Under the pieces are notes generated by a model, which saw only the letters and a list, made by a program, of their open reading frames with translations, did no database searches and was not told the DNA's origin. The position numbers were made by a program, and so were the translations under genes. From M55B118 sp041694275 (GTDB lineage: Bacteria > Bacillota_I > Bacilli_A > Izemoplasmatales > Izemoplasmataceae), in assembly GCA_041694275.1 (NCBI GenBank), contig JASMTQ010000090.1, positions 1-27,075 on the forward strand: a stretch of 27,075 nt of DNA, written 5' to 3'. Below are positions 22,226-27,075 of this stretch, one piece after another. Each line of letters begins with the position of its first letter. Within the stretch, counting starts at the first letter, position 1.

Positions 22226-23416
22226 TTATTCGTTCATGAGGCGTTGTGTATCACGTGCAATCATGACTTCCTCGTTGGTCGGAACGACCATGAGTTTGAC
22301 TTTGGAACCTTCTTTGGAAATGATTTGTTCCTTGCCTCTTACATTGTTCGCTTCTGTGTCGAGTTCCGTATGCAGCGCACTTTCAAGGCGTCTTGCGATG
22401 ACTTCACGGGTTTCTGGTGCGTTTTCACCGATACCAGCAGTGAAGATGATGTTATCAACGCCACCCATATGCATGAAGTAAGCCCCGACGTAGTCCGCAA
22501 TCATCTTCGCTTGCTTGTCAATGGCGAGTTTGGCGCGTTCGTTGCCTTCATCGGCCGCAGCCCAGAGATCTCTTGAATCAGAAGATACGCCACTGATGCC
22601 TAAGTACCCTGATTGTTTGTTGAGGTCATTCATGACCTCTTCAAGGCTTCTTTGTTGTTTTTGTGCGATGAATTCCACAATTGCAGGGTCAATGTCACCT
22701 GAGCGTGTGCCCATGGTAATACCTGCAAGAGGGGTGAAGCCCATTGAAGTGTCGACTGAAACGCCACCGTCAATGGCGCAGATTGAAGCGCCGTTACCAA
22801 TGTGCAGGACAATGGTCTTGAGATCCTTGACATCTTTGCCAAGAATGTCGGCGACACGTTGTGATACGTATTTGTGGCTTGTTCCGTGGAATCCGTATTT
22901 ACGAACACCGTATTTCGAGTACCATTCATAAGGCGTCGAATACATGTACGTTTCTTTAGTCATGGTTTGGTGGAAGGCCGTATCGAATACAGCGACCTGC
23001 GGTTTGTTTGGCAGGGCTTCCTGGAACGCCTTGATACCTGTAAGATTCGCAGGGTTGTGAAGCGGTGCCAAATCACTTACTTCCTCAATCGCCTTTTTGA
23101 CTTCATCATCAATCAAGACGCTGTCAGAGAATTTTTCGCCTCCGTGAACCACACGGTGTCCAACCCCTGAAATATCTTCATAGGATTCAACGATGTTGAG
23201 ACTCACGAGCTTTTCAAGCAGATGTTCTACCGCCACAGCATGGTCGGGCATGTCGATTTGCTCTTCGGATTCATCTCCATTGTACTTGAGTTTGAAGTTT
23301 CCGCCATCCATTCCGATGCGTTCTACGACACCACTAGCGATCACGGTTTCTTCTGGCATGTTCAAAAGCTGGAACTTGAGTGATGAACTGCCTGCGTTTA
23401 CGGCTATAATTTTCAT
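22226..23416 (-). CDS. ackA: Acetate kinase
   Basis: A 396-residue enzyme, same length as B. subtilis AckA. It forms ATP and acetate from acetyl phosphate and ADP, the ATP step of acetate fermentation. Motifs: NAGSSSLKFQLL (start), AVFDTAFHQTM, GFHGTSHKYVS, HIGNGASICAIDGG and TSMGFTPLAG, then FTAGIGENAPETRE, covering the ASKHA-fold phosphate and nucleotide sites. ATG at 23416 is preferred: AAAGG lies upstream and the in-frame TTG at 23425 abuts it. It begins 1 nt after the methyltransferase stop, the same pair as ytxK-ackA of Bacillus. No phosphotransacetylase gene is present in the window. Confidence 0.98.
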   Translation of the reverse strand: MKIIAVNAGSSSLKFQLLNMPEETVIASGVVERIGMDGGNFKLKYNGDESEEQIDMPDHAVAVEHLLEKLVSLNIVESYEDISGVGHRVVHGGEKFSDSVLIDDEVKKAIEEVSDLAPLHNPANLTGIKAFQEALPNKPQVAVFDTAFHQTMTKETYMYSTPYEWYSKYGVRKYGFHGTSHKYVSQRVADILGKDVKDLKTIVLHIGNGASICAIDGGVSVDTSMGFTPLAGITMGTRSGDIDPAIVEFIAQKQQRSLEEVMNDLNKQSGYLGISGVSSDSRDLWAAADEGNERAKLAIDKQAKMIADYVGAYFMHMGGVDNIIFTAGIGENAPETREVIARRLESALHTELDTEANNVRGKEQIISKEGSKVKLMVVPTNEEVMIARDTQRLMNE

Positions 23417-23417
23417 G

Positions 23418-24359
23418 TTAATCAACCTTTCTATTTTTAAACCAATCTTCTATTTTGTCCAAGGAACGATTAAACGCCGTTTCATCAGAGAAGGGTGGTA
23501 AATCCGCGACGAGAAACTTTTCCTCGGTTTCTTCCTTGTGCGTTTTGCGTTTCAGTATGAGAATGCTTTTGTGATGGTTGGTAAAAAGACTTTCATCCAG
23601 TTTCAAAAGCCCATAAAGATGTGCGTCTTCCATAAGTCTTTCCTTGAAGGTATCCGCTTCATTTTGTTCAAAGAAATTGTTTTCAATGAGAGCCACGAAG
23701 TACCCTCCGGGCTTCACATGGTTCATATGATGAAGGATGACCTGATAAGGTAAATAGGCGTTTTTCCTGTCGATCGATTCGACGGGAAAATCTGTCACGA
23801 TCAAATCAACGCTCTCTCCATGATAGGCAAGCGTATCTTCTGTGGCAATGGCGGTTTCCACATCAAGTGCGTCAAGAAGATTTTTGGATAAATCCGCAAG
23901 CATAGGGTCAATTTCAATTCCGGATATGTCAATCCTCTCGTCATAATGATTGACAAGGGTCGCCAGTAAATTCCCTGTTCCCGACAGAGGATCCAGAACT
24001 TTTAGCGGTTTTCTTCCCCCATAAAGCTTTGAAACCAGGTAGGCTATGAACATCCCGATGGAATCGGGGGTCATCATCGCGTTTGTAATCCCGAGCTCCT
24101 TGAAGCCCTTGAGCAAACCAATCTGTATCCCTTTTCTTACCGTTTCCTTTGAAAACTCCAAAGAATCAAGTGACTGACGGGCAGTTTCAATGGTTTTTTC
24201 ACTTTCCAGATCAACAGGGACCGTCAAACGGTGATCTATGAGAAAACCGATGGCCTCACTGACCCCTTTGAGGTAGGGTTGGTTCGTCTCTTTGCTTATC
24301 ACAGTTGCTACCGTGTCCACATATGTGTAGACCGTTTCAATCGAATTGTCATTATCCAT
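23418..24359 (-). CDS. YtxK-like class I SAM-dependent methyltransferase
   Basis: A 313-residue Rossmann-fold protein. SAM-binding motif I is VLDPLSGTGNLLATL (about 125-140), the acidic strand-2 residue is in GIEIDPMLA, and the catalytic-like motif is DLIVTDFPV, in place of the DPPY/NPPY of N6-adenine methylases. The fold and gene order (directly upstream of ackA) match YtxK of Bacillus. Whether it methylates DNA, RNA or nothing is unclear given the altered motif IV. ATG at 24359 is used: the GTG at 24374 lies upstream of or at the predicted transcript start. A promoter (24375-24403) precedes it. Confidence 0.87.
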   Translation of the reverse strand: MDNDNSIETVYTYVDTVATVISKETNQPYLKGVSEAIGFLIDHRLTVPVDLESEKTIETARQSLDSLEFSKETVRKGIQIGLLKGFKELGITNAMMTPDSIGMFIAYLVSKLYGGRKPLKVLDPLSGTGNLLATLVNHYDERIDISGIEIDPMLADLSKNLLDALDVETAIATEDTLAYHGESVDLIVTDFPVESIDRKNAYLPYQVILHHMNHVKPGGYFVALIENNFFEQNEADTFKERLMEDAHLYGLLKLDESLFTNHHKSILILKRKTHKEETEEKFLVADLPPFSDETAFNRSLDKIEDWFKNRKVD

Positions 24360-24374
24360 AGTATCACCAAACAC

Positions 24375-24403
24375 ATATTACCAAAAACAAGGCTTTTTGT
24401 CTA
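24375..24403 (-). promoter_or_regulatory. Promoter of the ytxK-like/ackA operon
   Basis: On the minus strand: -35 TAGACA (24398-24403), 17-nt spacer ending TTTTTGG, -10 TAATAT (24375-24380). The transcript would start about 24368, leaving a very short leader. Confidence 0.6.
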
Positions 24404-24434
24404 GGTGAATGATTATTCAGTTTTGTCAATTTGA

Positions 24435-24463
24435 TTGCTTAAATTCTAGTGATTTGGTATGAT
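24435..24463 (+). promoter_or_regulatory. Promoter of yidD-metK
   Basis: Plus strand: -35 TTGCTT (24435-24440), 17-nt spacer ending TTTGG, -10 TATGAT (24458-24463), with GGAGG of yidD shortly downstream. Confidence 0.6.
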
Positions 24464-24482
24464 GTTTCTAGGAGGTCACGTC

Positions 24483-24719
24483 ATGAAAAAAGTAGTAATA
24501 AGACTGATTGACTGGTACCAGAAAGCCACCGCAGACAAAAACCCCACGTGTCGCTATACGCCTACATGCAGTCATTATTCAAAAGAGGCGTTTCAGACAC
24601 GCAATTTTTTTTATGCCGCGCTTCTTAGTATCTGGCGAATCCTCCGCTGCAACCCGTTTTCAAAGGGTGGCTACGATCCCGTCCCCAACCCTAAACACAA
24701 GAAAGACAAAAAGAAATGA
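24483..24719 (+). CDS. yidD: Membrane protein insertion efficiency factor YidD
   Basis: A 78-residue protein of the YidD family, aiding YidC-dependent membrane protein insertion at the inner membrane face. Motifs: an N-terminal amphipathic helix (MKKVVIRLIDWYQK), then CRYTPTCSHYSKEAF (conserved cysteines and the PTCS-YS core), IWRILRCNPFSKGGYDPVP, and a basic tail. ATG at 24483 has AGGAGG upstream; an earlier in-frame ATG lies inside the -10 region. It runs 34 nt ahead of metK on the same strand. Confidence 0.95.
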   Translation: MKKVVIRLIDWYQKATADKNPTCRYTPTCSHYSKEAFQTRNFFYAALLSIWRILRCNPFSKGGYDPVPNPKHKKDKKK

Positions 24720-24753
24720 AATAAAGATCAATATTTAGCAAGGAAGTGAAACA

Positions 24754-25914
24754 ATGACTCACAAAAAACTATTTACATCCGAAAGTGTCACCGAGGGGCA
24801 CCCTGATAAGATCTGTGACCAGATTTCAGACGCCATCCTCGATGCCATCCTAAAGGATGACAAAAATGCACGCGTTGCGGTGGAAACCGCAGTAACCACG
24901 GGCCTCATCCTCGTCATGGGCGAAATCACCACGACCACCTATGTCGATATTCAGAAAATCGTGAGAAACACCGTCAAGGAAATCGGCTACGACCGTGGAA
25001 AATACGGTTTTGACGCAGAGAACCTCGGTGTCATGGTCGCGATTGACCCACAATCTCCTGACATTGCACAAGGTGTCAACAAAGAAGGCGACATCGGCGC
25101 AGGTGATCAGGGCATCATGTTCGGCTACGCAACCGATGAAACCGATGAATTCATGCCGATTACCCATTACTATGCACAGAAGCTTGCACTCCGTCTTTCC
25201 AAGGTGAGAAAAGAAAAAATCGTATCCGGATTAAGACCCGATGGAAAAACACAGATCACCGTTGAATTCAACGAAGATGGAACCCCTAAGAGAATCGACA
25301 ACGTGGTCGTTTCAACTCAGCATGCACCGAATATCAGACAGGCAGACTTAAAAGACGCCATCAGAAAACACGTCATTGAACCGATTGTTCCAAAAAGTCT
25401 CCTCGATGAAGCCACACGCTACTACATCAACCCTACAGGCAAATTCGTTGTAGGTGGGCCTCATGGAGACGCCGGTCTCACAGGACGCAAGGTCATCGTT
25501 GATACGTACGGCGGCGTGGCCCATCATGGTGGAGGCGCCTTCAGCGGCAAGGATCCTTCCAAAGTAGACAGAAGCGCATCCTACATGGGCCGGTATGTAG
25601 CGAAAAACCTTGTGGCCGCAGGCATTGCGAAAAGACTTGAAATCCAGCTTTCCTATGCCATTGGCGTTACAGAACCCACCAGTGTCAACGTGAACACCTT
25701 CGGTACCTCGAAATACAGTGACGATACAATTCTAAGCATCATAGACAATGTGTTCAGACTTACCCCAAGAGGCATCATAGAAACCCTTGATCTCACACGT
25801 CCCATTTACCGGGATGTCGCAGCGTATGGCCATTTTGGTCGTAGCGACCTCGACCTTCCCTGGGAAAAAACGGACAAGGTGGACGCCATCAAAAGCGCAC
25901 TTGAATCCCTATAA
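24754..25914 (+). CDS. metK: S-adenosylmethionine synthetase
   Basis: A 386-residue enzyme making S-adenosylmethionine from methionine and ATP. Motifs: TSESVTEGHPDKICDQISDA (start, ATP and metal site), GAGDQGIMFGYATDE (signature 1), GGPHGDAGLTGRKVIVDTYGG and GGGAFSGKDPSKVDRS (P-loop-like phosphate site), KNLVAAG. AAGGAAGTG precedes the ATG. The upstream gap of 34 nt is too short for an SAM riboswitch, so regulation must come through the promoter before yidD. It supplies the SAM used by the radical SAM enzyme and the YtxK-like protein in this window. Ends at a bidirectional terminator. Confidence 0.98.
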   Translation: MTHKKLFTSESVTEGHPDKICDQISDAILDAILKDDKNARVAVETAVTTGLILVMGEITTTTYVDIQKIVRNTVKEIGYDRGKYGFDAENLGVMVAIDPQSPDIAQGVNKEGDIGAGDQGIMFGYATDETDEFMPITHYYAQKLALRLSKVRKEKIVSGLRPDGKTQITVEFNEDGTPKRIDNVVVSTQHAPNIRQADLKDAIRKHVIEPIVPKSLLDEATRYYINPTGKFVVGGPHGDAGLTGRKVIVDTYGGVAHHGGGAFSGKDPSKVDRSASYMGRYVAKNLVAAGIAKRLEIQLSYAIGVTEPTSVNVNTFGTSKYSDDTILSIIDNVFRLTPRGIIETLDLTRPIYRDVAAYGHFGRSDLDLPWEKTDKVDAIKSALESL

Positions 25915-25920
25915 AAATAA

Positions 25921-25957
25921 AAATGGAAATCCACACGTGATGGATTTCCATTTTTTT
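25921..25957. terminator. Bidirectional terminator between metK and the ATPase operon
   Basis: AAATGGAAATCCA (25921-25933) pairs perfectly with TGGATTTCCATTT (25941-25953) around a 7-nt loop. Both flanks are A- or T-rich, so it stops metK (plus) and the ATPase genes (minus). Confidence 0.92.
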
Positions 25958-26567
25958 AAAGTTGTCTTCTTTTTATGATTTTCATGCGGGTGAATTCCTC
26001 ACGCTCTTTTTCTTCAAGCGTATCCGCGATGAACTTGATGTTGCGCTTATTTCTAGGAATAACAATGTTCTTAAGGGCGTTTTCCCTTTTTGAGGCTTTT
26101 CGGATGGCACTGGCGAGTCTGTATACGGAGTTGTCCACCTCGACTAGGAGAACGGTAAGGTCTCTCGCTTTTTGGAAGTTCTGAAAGGCGTAGTCGAATT
26201 TCGTGTTGGTACTCGCGATGCCGTATTTAAGCTGGATTTTGGGTTTTACGTGTTTGACTTTGGGGATTTCCACACCCATGACGCTTCTATAGGTGATGTC
26301 GATGTTTCTATCGACGGGAATCTCCTTGGCGATGTCATTGACGATACCGAGTGTAATATTCGCTTCCTGAAGGGCGGCGTAGGCCTTTCTGTAAGTCTCG
26401 CTGATTTCGTCGCGAAGCTTCTTCACGTCGTCAATCATCGACATCATTTCACGAATGAGGATGTTGCGCTTGCGCGACATGAGGTCATGGCCCATCTGAG
26501 CAAGTTCGTTGGAACGCTTGAGCGCCATCAGATTCCCTTTTGTTGGAAACACTTGCTTTTCAGACAT
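25956..26567 (-). CDS. ntpD: V/A-type ATPase subunit D
   Basis: A 203-residue central-stalk subunit of the V/A-type H+ or Na+ ATPase. It opens FPTKGNLMALKRSNELAQMGHDLMSRKRNILI, the conserved start of subunit D, then a long coiled coil, a short globular middle (YRSVMGVEIPKV), and a second coiled coil with ALKNIVIPRNKRNIKFIADTLEEKEREEF. It starts 2 nt after subunit B, so they are cotranscribed; it is the last gene before the terminator. It links catalytic AB rotation to the membrane ring. Ion specificity cannot be read from this subunit. Confidence 0.97.
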   Translation of the reverse strand: MSEKQVFPTKGNLMALKRSNELAQMGHDLMSRKRNILIREMMSMIDDVKKLRDEISETYRKAYAALQEANITLGIVNDIAKEIPVDRNIDITYRSVMGVEIPKVKHVKPKIQLKYGIASTNTKFDYAFQNFQKARDLTVLLVEVDNSVYRLASAIRKASKRENALKNIVIPRNKRNIKFIADTLEEKEREEFTRMKIIKRRQL

Positions 26568-26569
26568 GG

Positions 26570-27075
26570 TTACTCACCCTTTTGTCCGAGTTCACGGACC
26601 AATGATTTTTCCTTGATGTTAAAACGTTCCGACGCGTCCTCTGCATTATAGAATTTTTCAAGAACGTCACTGTCCACACGGTCGAGTTCCTCTTTTGGAA
26701 GAAGCGAAAGCAGCGACCAGCCCAGGTCCAGAGTATCATCAATCGAACGGTTGACTTCAGGGCCCTGGTTGACGAAGTTGTTTTCAAAGTATTCTCCGAA
26801 ACGGATGTATTTCTTGTCGGTATCGCTAAGTTCGTCTTCCCCGATGACTGAGGCGAGGCTTCTCGCTTCCTGTACATGGGAGTAGGAAGAAAAAAGCTGA
26901 TCGGTCAGTGTTTTGTGGTCGTCTCTCGTGTAGCCAGCCCCGATGCCGTCTTTCATGAGGCGTGAAAGCGAAGGCAAGGTGGCGATGGGTGGATAGAGGC
27001 CTTTTTGGTGGAGATCACGGCTAAGCACGATCTGACCTTCTGTGATGTAGCCCGTAAGGTCTGGGATCGGATGCG
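26570..27075 (-). CDS. ntpB: V/A-type ATPase subunit B, 3' part (cut by window edge)
   Basis: The frame is open from the right edge for ~168 residues to TAA at 26570. The visible part begins HPIPDLTGYITEGQIVLSRDL, includes GLYPPIATLPSLSRLMKDGIG, then DQLFSSYSHVQEARSLASVIGEDELS and DDTLDLGWSLLSLLPKEELDRV. These are classic C-terminal segments of the non-catalytic nucleotide-binding B subunit. The start is outside the window, so no start codon should be assigned here (a GTG at 27028 is internal). Upstream subunits should follow to the right. Confidence 0.97.
   Translation of the reverse strand, partial: HPIPDLTGYITEGQIVLSRDLHQKGLYPPIATLPSLSRLMKDGIGAGYTRDDHKTLTDQLFSSYSHVQEARSLASVIGEDELSDTDKKYIRFGEYFENNFVNQGPEVNRSIDDTLDLGWSLLSLLPKEELDRVDSDVLEKFYNAEDASERFNIKEKSLVRELGQKGE

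Noticed and set aside
24424..24429. TTGACA on the minus strand as -35 for the ytxK-like gene
   Set aside because: No -10 lies 16-18 nt downstream; the TAGACA/TAATAT pair nearer the gene fits.
24720..24753. SAM riboswitch before metK
   Set aside because: The gap is only 34 nt with no stem structure, and the yidD upstream region is also too short.

Overview
The window looks like ordinary Bacillota chromosome, probably from the Mollicutes-related side (Acholeplasma/Izemoplasma/Haloplasma-like). The reasons are strong AGGAGG-type ribosome sites, TTGACA/TATAAT promoters, the ytxK-ackA and pfkA-pyk gene pairs, a short (about 1000-residue) DnaE, and V/A-type ATPase genes. UGA is used as stop (padR, the radical SAM gene, several small genes), so the genetic code is standard. 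G+C looks intermediate (roughly 40-45% by eye). The genus assignment is inference.

Layout. Bases 1-1000 hold minus-strand small genes: a truncated membrane protein, a 113-residue protein with a SHOCT-like C-terminal domain, and three tandem small proteins that all start MFP-x-x-YW and are too short for normal gene calling. Bases 1108-4145 are a TetR-controlled ABC-2 exporter operon (tetR, ATPase, two permeases) with a perfect palindromic operator inside its promoter. Then come uvrB (minus) and a divergent B12-binding radical SAM gene. Bases 7900-11950 are an RND efflux pump overlapping its own TetR gene, with a second perfect-arm operator at the transcription start. Bases 11963-13763 are a PadR regulator coupled to a HAAS/DUF4097 membrane protein.

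Bases ~13804-15302 are an IS110-family insertion sequence. Its DEDD transposase is complete. The 210-nt leader has the features expected of a bridge RNA: a -10 box, then a 170-nt segment closed by a perfect 10-bp long-range stem, with a loop heptamer that recurs at the right end of the element. The element lies at the -35 position of the padR promoter.

Bases 15405-23416 are central metabolism and replication: pyk and pfkA (glycolysis), dnaE, a secreted and membrane-anchored repeat protein, ackA (acetate and ATP formation) and a YtxK-like methyltransferase. Bases 24483-25914 are yidD and metK (plus strand), followed by the 3' end of a V/A-ATPase operon (subunits D and B, minus strand). Together pfkA, pyk and ackA suggest fermentative ATP production, with a V/A-type ATPase at the membrane and two drug or lipid export systems under local repressors. 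No tRNA, rRNA or CRISPR array was seen, and no gene-free stretch exceeds 300 bases.
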